The translations under genes and the position numbers were made by a program. From NCBI GenBank assembly GCA_964017155.1, contig OZ024855.1, positions 620,001 to 684,000 on the forward strand: 64,000 nucleotides of DNA, written 5' to 3'. How positions within the stretch are numbered: the first letter of the stretch is position 1; each line of letters starts with the position of its first letter. This stretch comes from Oasisia sp. SBJ-2009 (lineage: Eukaryota; Annelida; Polychaeta; Sabellida; Siboglinidae). Under the pieces are notes generated by a model, which saw only the letters and a program-made list of their open reading frames with translations, was not told the DNA's origin and did not search any database. Positions 7,227 to 20,473 of the stretch are shown here, piece after piece.

Positions 7227-10130
7227 AGGGTGATAGTTGCACAAATCGATGAAAAAGACAAAGTCCGATCCGTCTACGGGGGATCAGTTTTGAGAATCGA
7301 GAGAAACGGCCAAGTTCGACGCGCCGGTCGCTCTTCTCGGGCGTATTCCACGCACGGAGTGTAACTACGACTCTCTCGACGAAACCGACTGACCGTGCGC
7401 GTCGTCTTGCCAACTTTTGGAAACAAATCGAGGAAAACGACAAAGTCCGATCCGTCTACGGGGGATCAGTTGGGGAAGCGTAAATGTCTGTTTACATTCT
7501 TTTCAACAGAATTCCGTGCCGACCGCTGGGTAAACGGAGGGAGTAACAATGAACCACTAACTAGATGAGGTGTCAAGACATTTGGCGACCTTAACAGGGT
7601 GATAGTTGCACAAATCGAGCAAAACGACAAAGTCCGATCCGTCTACGGGGGATCAGTTTTGAGAATCGAGAGAAACGGCCAAGTTCGACGCGCCGGTCGG
7701 TCTTCTCGGGCGTATTCCACGCACGGAGTGTAACTACGACTCTCTCGACGAAACCAACTGACCGTGCGCGTCGTCTTGCCAACTTTTGGAAACAAATCGA
7801 GGAAAACGACAAAGTCCGATCCGTCTACGGGGGATCAGTTGGGGAAGTCTGTTTACATTCTTTTCAACATAATTCCGTGGCGACCGCTGGGTAAACGGCG
7901 GGAGTAATAATGAACCACTAACTAGATGAGGTGACGAGGCATTTGGCGACCTTAACAGGGTGATAGTTGCACAAATCGAGGAAAACGACAAAGTCCGATC
8001 CGTCTACGGGGGATCAGTTTTGAGAATCGAGAGAAACGGCCAAGTTCGACGCGCCGGTCGGTCTTCTCGGGCGTGTTCCACGCACGGAGTGTAACTACGA
8101 CTCTCTCGACGAAACCAACTGACCGTGCGCGTCGTCTTGCCAACTTTTGGAAACAAATCGAGGAAAACGACAAAGTCCGATCCGTCTACGGGGGATCAGT
8201 TGGGGAAGTCTGTTTACATTCTTTTCAACATAATTCCGTGGCGACCGCTGGGTAAACGGCGGGAGTAATAATGAACCACTAACTAGATGAGGTGACGAGG
8301 CATTTGGCGACCTTAACAGGGTGATAGTAGCACAAATCGAGGAAAACGACAAAGTCCGATCCGTCTACGGGGGATCAGTTTTGAGAATCGAGAGAAACGG
8401 CCAAGTTCGACGCGCCGGTCGGTCTTCTCGGGCGTGTTCCACGCACGGAGTGTAACTACGACTCTCTCGACGAAACCAACTGACCGTGCGCGTCGTCTTG
8501 CCAACTTTTGGAAACAAATCGAGGAAAACGACAAAGTCCGATCCGTCTACGGGGGATCAGTTGGGGAAGTCTGTTTACATTCTTTTCAACATAATTCCGT
8601 GGCGACCGCTGGGTAAACGGCGGGAGTAATAATGAACCACTAACTAGATGAGGTGACGAGGCATTTGGCGACCTTAACAGGGTGATAGTTGCACAAATCG
8701 AGGAAAACGACAAAGTCCGATCCGTCTACGGGGGATCAGTTTTGAGAATCGAGAGAAACGGCCAAGTTCGACGCGCCGGTCGGTCTTCTCGGGCGTGTTC
8801 CACGCACGGAGTGTAACTACGACTCTCTCGACGAAACCAACTGACCGTGCGCGTCGTCTTGCCAACTTTTGGAAACAAATCGAGGAAAACGACAAAGTCC
8901 GATCCGTCTACGGGGGATCAGTTGGGGAAGTCTGTTTACATTCTTTTCAACAGAATTCCGTGCCGACCGCTGGGTAAACGGCGGGAGTAATAATGAACCA
9001 CTAACTAGATGAGGTGACGAGGCATTTGGCGACCTTAACAGGGTGATAGTTGCACAAATCGATGAAAAAGACGAAGTCCGATCCGTCTACGGGGGATCAG
9101 TTTTGAGAATCGAGAGAAACGGCCAAGTTCGACGCGCCGGTCGCTCTTCTCGGGCGTATTCCACGCACGGAGTGTAACTACGACTCTCTCGACGAAACCG
9201 ACTGACCGTGCGCGTCGTCTTGCCAACTTTTGGAAACAAATCGAGGAAAACGACAAAGTCCGATCCGTCTACGGGGGATCAGTTGGGGAAGCGTAAATGT
9301 CTGTTTACATTCTTTTCAACAGAATTCCGTGCCGACCGCTGGGTAAACGGAGGGAGTAACAATGAACCACTAACTAGATGAGGTGTCAAGACATTTGGCG
9401 ACCTTAACAGGGTGATAGTTGCACAAATCGAGCAAAACGACAAAGTCCGATCCGTCTACGGGGGATCAGTTTTGAGAATCGAGAGAAACGGCCAAGTTCG
9501 ACGCGCCGGTCGGTCTTCTCGGGCGTATTCCACGCACGGAGTGTAACTACGACTCTCTCGACGAAACCAACTGACCGTGCGCGTCGTCTTGCCAACTTTT
9601 GGAAACAAATCGAGGAAAACGACAAAGTCCGATCCGTCTACGGGGGATCAGTTGGGGAAGTCTGTTTACATTCTTTTCAACATAATTCCGTGGCGACCGC
9701 TGGGTAAACGGCGGGAGTAATAATGAACCACTAACTAGATGAGGTGACGAGGCATTTGGCGACCTTAACAGGGTGATAGTTGCACAAATCGAGGAAAACG
9801 ACAAAGTCCGATCCGTCTACGGGGGATCAGTTTTGAGAATCGAGAGAAACGGCCAAGTTCGACGCGCCGGTCGGTCTTCTCGGGCGTGTTCCACGCACGG
9901 AGTGTAACTACGACTCTCTCGACGAAACCAACTGACCGTGCGCGTCGTCTTGCCAACTTTTGGAAACAAATCGAGGAAAACGACAAAGTCCGATCCGTCT
10001 ACGGGGGATCAGTTGGGGAAGTCTGTTTACATTCTTTTCAACAGAATTCCGTGCCGACCGCTGGGTAAACGGCGGGAGTAATAATGAACCACTAACTAGA
10101 TGAGGTGACGAGGCATTTGGCGACCTTAAC
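7227..10130 (+). repeat. 2904-bp HOR block, copy 2
   Basis: This is a tandem copy of 4323-7226. The 369-bp units are again at offsets 0 and 1813, and the tagtagcac variant recurs (near 8326), 2904 bp after its first occurrence. Private differences include gacgaagtcc for gacaaagtcc near 9070. The two copies look very recently duplicated, but I did not compare every base. Confidence 0.9.
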
Positions 10131-13034
10131 AGGGTGATAGTTGCACAAATCGATGAAAAAGACAAAGTCCGATCCGTCTACGGGGGATCAGTTTTGAGAA
10201 TCGAGAGAAACGGCCAAGTTCGACGCGCCGGTCGCTCTTCTCGGGCGTATTCCACGCACGGAGTGTAACTACGACTCTCTCGACGAAACCGACTGACCGT
10301 GCGCGTCGTCTTGCCAACTTTTGGAAACAAATCGAGGAAAACGACAAAGTCCGATCCGTCTACGGGGGATCAGTTGGGGAAGCGTAAATGTCTGTTTACA
10401 TTCTTTTCAACAGAATTCCGTGCCGACCGCTGGGTAAACGGAGGGAGTAACAATGAACCACTAACTAGATGAGGTGTCAAGACATTTGGCGACCTTAACG
10501 GGGTGATAGTTGCACAAATCGAGCAAAACGACAAAGTCCGATCCGTCTACGGGGGATCAGTTTTGAGAATCGAGAGAAACGGCCAAGTTCGACGCGCCGG
10601 TCGGTCTTCTCGGGCGTATTCCACGCACGGAGTGTAACTACGACTCTCTCGACGAAACCAACTGACCGTGCGCGTCGTCTTGCCAACTTTTGGAAACAAA
10701 TCGAGGAAAACGACAAAGTCCGATCCGTCTACGGGGGATCAGTTGGGGAAGTCTGTTTACATTCTTTTCAACATAATTCCGTGGCGACCGCTGGGTAAAC
10801 GGCGGGAGTAATAATGAACCACTAACTAGATGAGGTGACGAGGCATTTGGCGACCTTAACAGGGTGATAGTTGCACAAATCGAGGAAAACGACAAAGTCC
10901 GATCCGTCTACGGGGGATCAGTTTTGAGAATCGAGAGAAACGGCCAAGTTCGACGCGCCGGTCGGTCTTCTCGGGCGTGTTCCACGCACGGAGTGTAACT
11001 ACGACTCTCTCGACGAAACCAACTGACCGTGCGCGTCGTCTTGCCAACTTTTGGAAACAAATCGAGGAAAACGACAAAGTCCGATCCGTCTACGGGGGAT
11101 CAGTTGGGGAAGTCTGTTTACATTCTTTTCAACATAATTCCGTGGCGACCGCTGGGTAAACGGCGGGAGTAATAATGAACCACTAACTAGATGAGGTGAC
11201 GAGGCATTTGGCGACCTTAACAGGGTGATAGTTGCACAAATCGAGGAAAACGACAAAGTCCGATCCGTCTACGGGGGATCAGTTTTGAGAATCGAGAGAA
11301 ACGGCCAAGTTCGACGCGCCGGTCGGTCTTCTCGGGCGTGTTCCACGCACGGAGTGTAACTACGACTCTCTCGACGAAACCAACTGACCGTGCGCGTCGT
11401 CTTGCCAACTTTTGGAAACAAATCGAGGAAAACGACAAAGTCCGATCCGTCTACGGGGGATCAGTTGGGGAAGTCTGTTTACATTCTTTTCAACATAATT
11501 CCGTGGCGACCGCTGGGTAAACGGCGGGAGTAATAATGAACCACTAACTAGATGAGGTGACGAGGCATTTGGCGACCTTAACAGGGTGATAGTTGCACAA
11601 ATCGAGGAAAACGACAAAGTCCGATCCGTCTACGGGGGATCAGTTTTGAGAATCGAGAGAAACGGCCAAGTTCGACGCGCCGGTCGCTCTTCTCGGGCGT
11701 ATTCCACGCACGGAGTGTAACTACGACTCTCTCGACGAAACCGACTGACCGTGCGCTTCGTCTTGCCAACTTTTGGAAACAAATCGAGGAAAACGACAAA
11801 GTCCGATCCGTCTACGGGGGATCAGTTGGGGAAGCGTAAATGTCTGTTTACATTCTTTTCAACAGAATTCCGTGCCGACCGCTGGGTAAACGGAGGGAGT
11901 AACAATGAACCACTAACTAGATGAGGTGTCAAGACATTTGGCGACCTTAACAGGGTGATAGTTGCACAAATCGAGCAAAACGACAAAGTCCGATCCGTCT
12001 ACGGGGGATCAGTTTTGAGAATCGAGAGAAACGGCCAAGTTCGACGCGCCGGTCGGTCTTCTCGGGCGTATTCCACGCACGGAGTGTAACTACGACTCTC
12101 TCGACGAAACCAACTGACCGTGCGCGTCGTCTTGCCAACTTTTGGAAACAAATCGAGGAAAACGACAAAGTCCGATCCGTCTACGGGGGATCAGTTGGGG
12201 AAGTCTGTTTACATTCTTTTCAACATAATTCCGTGGCGACCGCTGGGTAAACGGCGGGAGTAATAATGATCCACTAACTAGATGAGGTGACGAGGCATTT
12301 GGCGACCTTAACAGGGTGATAGTTGCACAAATCGAGGAAAACGACAAAGTCCGATCCGTCTACGGGGGATCAGTTTTGAGAATCGAGAGAAACGGCCAAG
12401 TTCGACGCGCCGGTCGGTCTTCTCGGGCGTGTTCCACGCACGGAGTGTAACTACGACTCTCTCGACGAAACAAACTGACCGTGCGCGTCGTCTTGCCAAC
12501 TTTTGGAAACAAATCGAGGAAAACGACAAAGTCCGATCCGTCTACGGGGGATCAGTTGGGGAAGTCTGTTTACGTTCTTTTCAACATAATTCCGTGGCGA
12601 CCGCTGGGTAAACGGCGGGAGTAATAATGAACCACTAACTAGATGAGGTGACGAGGCATTTGGCGACCTTAACAGGGTGATAGTTGCACAAATCGAGGAA
12701 AACGACAAAGTCCGATCCGTCTACGGGGGATCAGTTTTGAGAATCGAGAGAAACGGCCAAGTTCGACGCGCCGGTCGGTCTTCTCGGGCGTATTCCACGC
12801 ACGGAGTGTAACTACGACTCTCTCGACGAAACCAACTGACCGTGCGCGTCGTCTTGCCAACTTTTGGAAACAAATCGAGGAAAACGACAAAGTCCGATCC
12901 GTCTACGGGGGATCAGTTGGGGAAGTCTGTTTACATTCTTTTCAACAGAATTCCGTGCCGACCGCTGGGTAAACGGCGGGAGTAATAATGAACCACTAAC
13001 TAGATGAGGTGACGAGGCATTTGGAGACCTTAAC

Positions 13035-13395
13035 AGGGTGTTAGTTGCAAAAATCGAGGAAAACGACAAAGTCCGATCCGTCTACGGGGGATCAGTTTTG
13101 AGAATCGAGAGAAACGGCCAAGTTCGACGCGCCGGTCGGTCTTCTCGGGCGTATTCCAGGCTCGGAGTGTAACTACGACTCTCTCGACGAAACCAACTGA
13201 CCGTGCGCGTCGTCTTGCCAACTTTTGGAAACAAATCGAGGAAAACGACAAAGTCCGATCCGTCTACGGGGGATCAGTTGGGGAAGTCTGTTTACATTCT
13301 TTTCAACAGAATTCCGTGCCGACCGCTGGGTAAACGGCGGGAGTAATAATGAACCACTAACTAGATGAGGTGACGAGGCATTTGGCGACCTTAAC
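13035..13395 (+). repeat. S-type unit embedded in the left zone
   Basis: This unit is preceded by atttggagacc and starts agggtgttagttgcaaaaat, with ctcgg before piece C. This is the S haplotype, which otherwise occurs at the left edge of the window and from 29162 onward. It has a private change at 13159 (ccagg for ccacg). The neighbours are ordinary left-zone units. It is either a remnant of an older arrangement or a transferred unit. Confidence 0.88.
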
Positions 13396-16300
13396 AGGGT
13401 GATAGTTGCACAAATCGAGGAAAACGACAAAGTCCGATCCGTCTACGGGGGATCAGTTTTGAGAATCGAGAGAAACGGCCAAGTTCGACGCGCCGGTCGG
13501 TCTTCTCGGGCGTGTTCCACGCACGGAGTGTAACTACGACTCTCTCGACGAAACCAACTGACCGTGCGCGTCGTCTTGCCAACTTTTGGAAACAAATCGA
13601 GGAAAACGACAAAGTCCGATCCGTCTACGGGGGATCAGTTGGGGAAGTCTGTTTACATTCTTTTCAACATAATTCCGTGGCGACCGCTGGGTAAACGGCG
13701 GGAGTAATAATGAACCACTAACTAGATGAGGTGACGAGGCATTTGGCGACCTTAACAGGGTGATAGTTGCACAAATCGAGGAAAACGACAAAGTCCGATC
13801 CGTCTACGGGGGATCAGTTTTGAGAATCGAGAGAAACGGCCAAGTTCGACGCGCCGGTCGGTCTTCTCGGGCGTGTTCCACGCACGGAGTGTAACTACGA
13901 CTCTCTCGACGAAACCAACTGACCGTGCGCGTCGTCTTGCCAACTTTTGGAAACAAATCGAGGAAAACGACAAAGTCCGATCCGTCTACGGGGGATCAGT
14001 TGGGGAAGTCTGTTTACATTCTTTTCAACAGAATTCCGTGCCGACCGCTGGGTAAACGGCGGGAGTAATAATGAACCACTAACTAGATGAGGTGACGAGG
14101 CATTTGGCGACCTTAACAGGGTGATAGTTGCACAAATCGATGAAAAAGACAAAGTCCGATCCGTCTACGGGGGATCAGTTTTGAGAATCGAGAGAAACGG
14201 CCAAGTTCGACGCGCCGGTCGCTCTTCTCGGGCGTATTCCACGCACGGAGTGTAACTACGACTCTCTCGACGAAACCGACTGACCGTGCGCGTCGTCTTG
14301 CCAACTTTTGGAAACAAATCGAGGAAAACGACAAAGTCCGATCCGTCTACGGGGGATCAGTTGGGGAAGCGTAAATGTCTGTTTACATTCTTTTCAACAG
14401 AATTCCGTGCCGACCGCTGGGTAAACGGAGGGAGTAACAATGAACCACTAACTAGATGAGGTGTCAAGACATTTGGCGACCTTAACGGGGTGATAGTTGC
14501 ACAAATCGAGCAAAACGACAAAGTCCGATCCGTCTACGGGGGATCAGTTTTGAGAATCGAGAGAAACGGCCAAGTTCGACGCGCCGGTCGGTCTTCTCGG
14601 GCGTATTCCACGCACGGAGTGTAACTACGACTCTCTCGACGAAACCAACTGACCGTGCGCGTCGTCTTGCCAACTTTTGGAAACAAATCGAGGAAAACGA
14701 CAAAGTCCGATCCGTCTACGGGGGATCAGTTGGGGAAGTCTGTTTACATTCTTTTCAACATAATTCCGTGGCGACCGCTGGGTAAACGGCGGGAGTAATA
14801 ATGAACCACTAACTAGATGAGGTGACGAGGCATTTGGCGACCTTAACAGGGTGATAGTTGCACAAATCGAGGAAAACGACAAAGTCCGATCCGTCTACGG
14901 GGGATCAGTTTTGAGAATCGAGAGAAACGGCCAAGTTCGACGCGCCGGTCGGTCTTCTCGGGCGTGTTCCACGCACGGAGTGTAACTACGACTCTCTCGA
15001 CGAAACCAACTGACCGTGCGCGTCGTCTTGCCAACTTTTGGAAACAAATCGAGGAAAACGACAAAGTCCGATCCGTCTACGGGGGATCAGTTGGGGAAGT
15101 CTGTTTACATTCTTTTCAACATAATTCCGTGGCGACCGCTGGGTAAACGGCGGGAGTAATAATGAACCACTAACTAGATGAGGTGACGAGGCATTTGGCG
15201 ACCTTAACAGGGTGATAGTTGCACAAATCGAGGAAAACGACAAAGTCCGATCCGTCTACGGGGGATCAGTTTTGAGAATCGAGAGAAACGGCCAAGTTCG
15301 ACGCGCCGGTCGGTCTTCTCGGGCGTGTTCCACGCACGGAGTGTAACTACGACTCTCTCGACGAAACCAACTGACCGTGCGCGTCGTCTTGCCAACTTTT
15401 GGAAACAAATCGAGGAAAACGACAAAGTCCGATCCGTCTACGGGGGATCAGTTGGGGAAGTCTGTTTACATTCTTTTCAACATAATTCCGTGGCGACCGC
15501 TGGGTAAACGGCGGGAGTAATAATGAACCACTAACTAGATGAGGTGACGAGGCATTTGGCGACCTTAACAGGGTGATAGTTGCACAAATCGAGGAAAACG
15601 ACAAAGTCCGATCCGTCTACGGGGGATCAGTTTTGAGAATCGAGAGAAACGGCCAAGTTCGACGCGCCGGTCGCTCTTCTCGGGCGTATTCCACGCACGG
15701 AGTGTAACTACGACTCTCTCGACGAAACCGACTGACCGTGCGCTTCGTCTTGCCAACTTTTGGAAACAAATCGAGGAAAACGACAAAGTCCGATCCGTCT
15801 ACGGGGGATCAGTTGGGGAAGCGTAAATGTCTGTTTACATTCTTTTCAACAGAATTCCGTGCCGACCGCTGGGTAAACGGAGGGAGTAACAATGAACCAC
15901 TAACTAGATGAGGTGTCAAGACATTTGGCGACCTTAACAGGGTGATAGTTGCACAAATCGAGCAAAACGACAAAGTCCGATCCGTCTACGGGGGATCAGT
16001 TTTGAGAATCGAGAGAAACGGCCAAGTTCGACGCGCCGGTCGGTCTTCTCGGGCGTATTCCACGCACGGAGTGTAACTACGACTCTCTCGACGAAACCAA
16101 CTGACCGTGCGCGTCGTCTTGCCAACTTTTGGAAACAAATCGAGGAAAACGACAAAGTCCGATCCGTCTACGGGGGATCAGTTGGGGAAGTCTGTTTACA
16201 TTCTTTTCAACATAATTCCGTGGCGACCGCTGGGTAAACGGCGGGAGTAATAATGAACCACTAACTAGATGAGGTGACGAGGCATTTGGCGACCTTAACA

Positions 16301-19300
16301 GGGTGATAGTTGCACAAATCGAGGAAAACGACAAAGTCCGATCCGTCTACGGGGGATCAGTTTTGAGAATCGAGAGAAACGGCCAAGTTCGACGCGCCGG
16401 TCGGTCTTCTCGGGCGTGTTCCACGCACGGAGTGTAACTACGACTCTCTCGACGAAACCAACTGACCGTGCGCGTCGTCTTGCCAACTTTTGGAAACAAA
16501 TCGAGGAAAACGACAAAGTCCGATCCGTCTACGGGGGATCAGTTGGGGAAGTCTGTTTACATTCTTTTCAACAGAATTCCGTGCCGACCGCTGGGTAAAC
16601 GGCGGGAGTAATAATGAACCACTAACTAGATGAGGTGACGAGGCATTTGGCGACCTTAACAGGGTGATAGTTGCACAAATCGATGAAAAAGACAAAGTCC
16701 GATCCGTCTACGGGGGATCAGTTTTGAGAATCGAGAGAAACGGCCAAGTTCGACGCGCCGGTCGCTCTTCTCGGGCGTATTCCACGCACGGAGTGTAACT
16801 ACGACTCTCTCGACGAAACCGACTGACCGTGCGCGTCGTCTTGCCAACTTTTGGAAACAAATCGAGGAAAACGACAAAGTCCGATCCGTCTACGGGGGAT
16901 CAGTTGGGGAAGCGTAAATGTCTGTTTACATTCTTTTCAACAGAATTCCGTGCCGACCGCTGGGTAAACGGAGGGAGTAACAATGAACCACTAACTAGAT
17001 GAGGTGTCAAGACATTTGGCGACCTTAACGGGGTGATAGTTGCACAAATCGAGCAAAACGACAAAGTCCGATCCGTCTACGGGGGATCAGTTTTGAGAAT
17101 CGAGAGAAACGGCCAAGTTCGACGCGCCGGTCGGTCTTCTCGGGCGTATTCCACGCACGGAGTGTAACTACGACTCTCTCGACGAAACCAACTGACCGTG
17201 CGCGTCGTCTTGCCAACTTTTGGAAACAAATCGAGGAAAACGACAAAGTCCGATCCGTCTACGGGGGATCAGTTGGGGAAGTCTGTTTACATTCTTTTCA
17301 ACATAATTCCGTGGCGACCGCTGGGTAAACGGCGGGAGTAATAATGAACCACTAACTAGATGAGGTGACGAGGCATTTGGCGACCTTAACAGGGTGATAG
17401 TTGCACAAATCGAGGAAAACGACAAAGTCCGATCCGTCTACGGGGGATCAGTTTTGAGAATCGAGAGAAACGGCCAAGTTCGACGCGCCGGTCGGTCTTC
17501 TCGGGCGTGTTCCACGCACGGAGTGTAACTACGACTCTCTCGACGAAACCAACTGACCGTGCGCGTCGTCTTGCCAACTTTTGGAAACAAATCGAGGAAA
17601 ACGACAAAGTCCGATCCGTCTACGGGGGATCAGTTGGGGAAGTCTGTTTACATTCTTTTCAACATAATTCCGTGGCGACCGCTGGGTAAACGGCGGGAGT
17701 AATAATGAACCACTAACTAGATGAGGTGACGAGGCATTTGGCGACCTTAACAGGGTGATAGTTGCACAAATCGAGGAAAACGACAAAGTCCGATCCGTCT
17801 ACGGGGGATCAGTTTTGAGAATCGAGAGAAACGGCCAAGTTCGACGCGCCGGTCGGTCTTCTCGGGCGTGTTCCACGCACGGAGTGTAACTACGACTCTC
17901 TCGACGAAACCAACTGACCGTGCGCGTCGTCTTGCCAACTTTTGGAAACAAATCGAGGAAAACGACAAAGTCCGATCCGTCTACGGGGGATCAGTTGGGG
18001 AAGTCTGTTTACATTCTTTTCAACATAATTCCGTGGCGACCGCTGGGTAAACGGCGGGAGTAATAATGAACCACTAACTAGATGAGGTGACGAGGCATTT
18101 GGCGACCTTAACAGGGTGATAGTTGCACAAATCGAGGAAAACGACAAAGTCCGATCCGTCTACGGGGGATCAGTTTTGAGAATCGAGAGAAACGGCCAAG
18201 TTCGACGCGCCGGTCGCTCTTCTCGGGCGTATTCCACGCACGGAGTGTAACTACGACTCTCTCGACGAAACCGACTGACCGTGCGCTTCGTCTTGCCAAC
18301 TTTTGGAAACAAATCGAGGAAAACGACAAAGTCCGATCCGTCTACGGGGGATCAGTTGGGGAAGCGTAAATGTCTGTTTACATTCTTTTCAACAGAATTC
18401 CGTGCCGACCGCTGGGTAAACGGAGGGAGTAACAATGAACCACTAACTAGATGAGGTGTCAAGACATTTGGCGACCTTAACAGGGTGATAGTTGCACAAA
18501 TCGAGCAAAACGACAAAGTCCGATCCGTCTACGGGGGATCAGTTTTGAGAATCGAGAGAAACGGCCAAGTTCGACGCGCCGGTCGGTCTTCTCGGGCGTA
18601 TTCCACGCACGGAGTGTAACTACGACTCTCTCGACGAAACCAACTGACCGTGCGCGTCGTCTTGCCAACTTTTGGAAACAAATCGAGGAAAACGACAAAG
18701 TCCGATCCGTCTACGGGGGATCAGTTGGGGAAGTCTGTTTACATTCTTTTCAACATAATTCCGTGGCGACCGCTGGGTAAACGGCGGGAGTAATAATGAA
18801 CCACTAACTAGATGAGGTGACGAGGCATTTGGCGACCTTAACAGGGTGATAGTTGCACAAATCGAGGAAAACGACAAAGTCCGATCCGTCTACGGGGGAT
18901 CAGTTTTGAGAATCGAGAGAAACGGCCAAGTTCGACGCGCCGGTCGGTCTTCTCGGGCGTGTTCCACGCACGGAGTGTAACTACGACTCTCTCGACGAAA
19001 CCAACTGACCGTGCGCGTCGTCTTGCCAACTTTTGGAAACAAATCGAGGAAAACGACAAAGTCCGATCCGTCTACGGGGGATCAGTTGGGGAAGTCTGTT
19101 TACATTCTTTTCAACATAATTCCGTGGCGACCGCTGGGTAAACGGCGGGAGTAATAATGAACCACTAACTAGATGAGGTGACGAGGCATTTGGCGACCTT
19201 AACAGGGTGATAGTTGCACAAATCGAGGAAAACGACAAAGTCCGATCCGTCTACGGGGGATCAGTTTTGAGAATCGAGAGAAACGGCCAAGTTCGACGCG

Positions 19301-19925
19301 CCGGTCGGTCTTCTCGGGCGTGTTCCACGCACGGAGTGTAACTACGACTCTCTCGACGAAACCAACTGACCGTGCGCGTCGTCTTGCCAACTTTTGGAAA
19401 CAAATCGAGGAAAACGACAAAGTCCGATCCGTCTACGGGGGATCAGTTGGGGAAGTCTGTTTACATTCTTTTCAACATAATTCCGTGGCGACCGCTGGGT
19501 AAACGGCGGGAGTAATAATGAACCACTAACTAGATGAGGTGACGAGGCATTTGGCGACCTTAACAGGGTGATAGTTGCACAAATCGAGGAAAACGACAAA
19601 GTCCGATCCGTCTACGGGGGATCAGTTTTGAGAATCGAGAGAAACGGCCAAGTTCGACGCGCCGGTCGGTCTTCTCGGGCGTGTTCCACGCACGGAGTGT
19701 AACTACGACTCTCTCGACGAAACCAACTGACCGTGCGCGTCGTCTTGCCAACTTTTGGAAACAAATCGAGGAAAACGACAAAGTCCGATCCGTCTACGGG
19801 GGATCAGTTGGGGAAGTCTGTTTACATTCTTTTCAACAGAATTCCGTGCCGACCGCTGGGTAAACGGCGGGAGTAATAATGAACCACTAACTAGATGAGG
19901 TGACGAGGCATTTGGCGACCTTAAC

Positions 19926-20473
19926 AGGGTGATAGTTGCACAAATCGATGAAAAAGACAAAGTCCGATCCGTCTACGGGGGATCAGTTTTGAGAATCGAG
20001 AGAAACGGCCAAGTTCGACGCGCCGGTCGCTCTTCTCGGGCGTATTCCACGCACGGAGTGTAACTACGACTCTCTCGACGAAACCGACTGACCGTGCGCG
20101 TCGTCTTGCCAACTTTTGGAAACAAATCGAGGAAAACGACAAAGTCCGATCCGTCTACGGGGGATCAGTTGGGGAAGTCTGTTTACATTCTTTTCAACAT
20201 AATTCCGTGGCGACCGCTGGGTAAACGGCGGGAGTAATAATGAACCACTAACTAGATGAGGTGACGAGGCATTTGGCGACCTTAACAGGGTGATAGTTGC
20301 ACAAATCGAGGAAAACGACAAAGTCCGATCCGTCTACGGGGGATCAGTTGGGGAAGCGTAAATGTCTGTTTACATTCTTTTCAACAGAATTCCGTGCCGA
20401 CCGCTGGGTAAACGGAGGGAGTAACAATGAACCACTAACTAGATGAGGTGTCAAGACATTTGGCGACCTTAAC
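19926..20473 (+). repeat. Split 369-bp unit: 361-bp plus 187-bp chimera
   Basis: The first 361 bp start as a type I unit (gatgaaaaagac, cgctcttctc, cgactgacc) but end with the ordinary linker and the cataattcc allele. The next unit is only 187 bp (20287-20473): subrepeat copy 1 joins directly to ggggaag plus the 8-bp insertion and the usual type I ending. The total of 548 bp equals 369 + 179. A half unit has therefore been placed inside a type I unit, with the junction in the 49-bp subrepeat. Confidence 0.9.
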
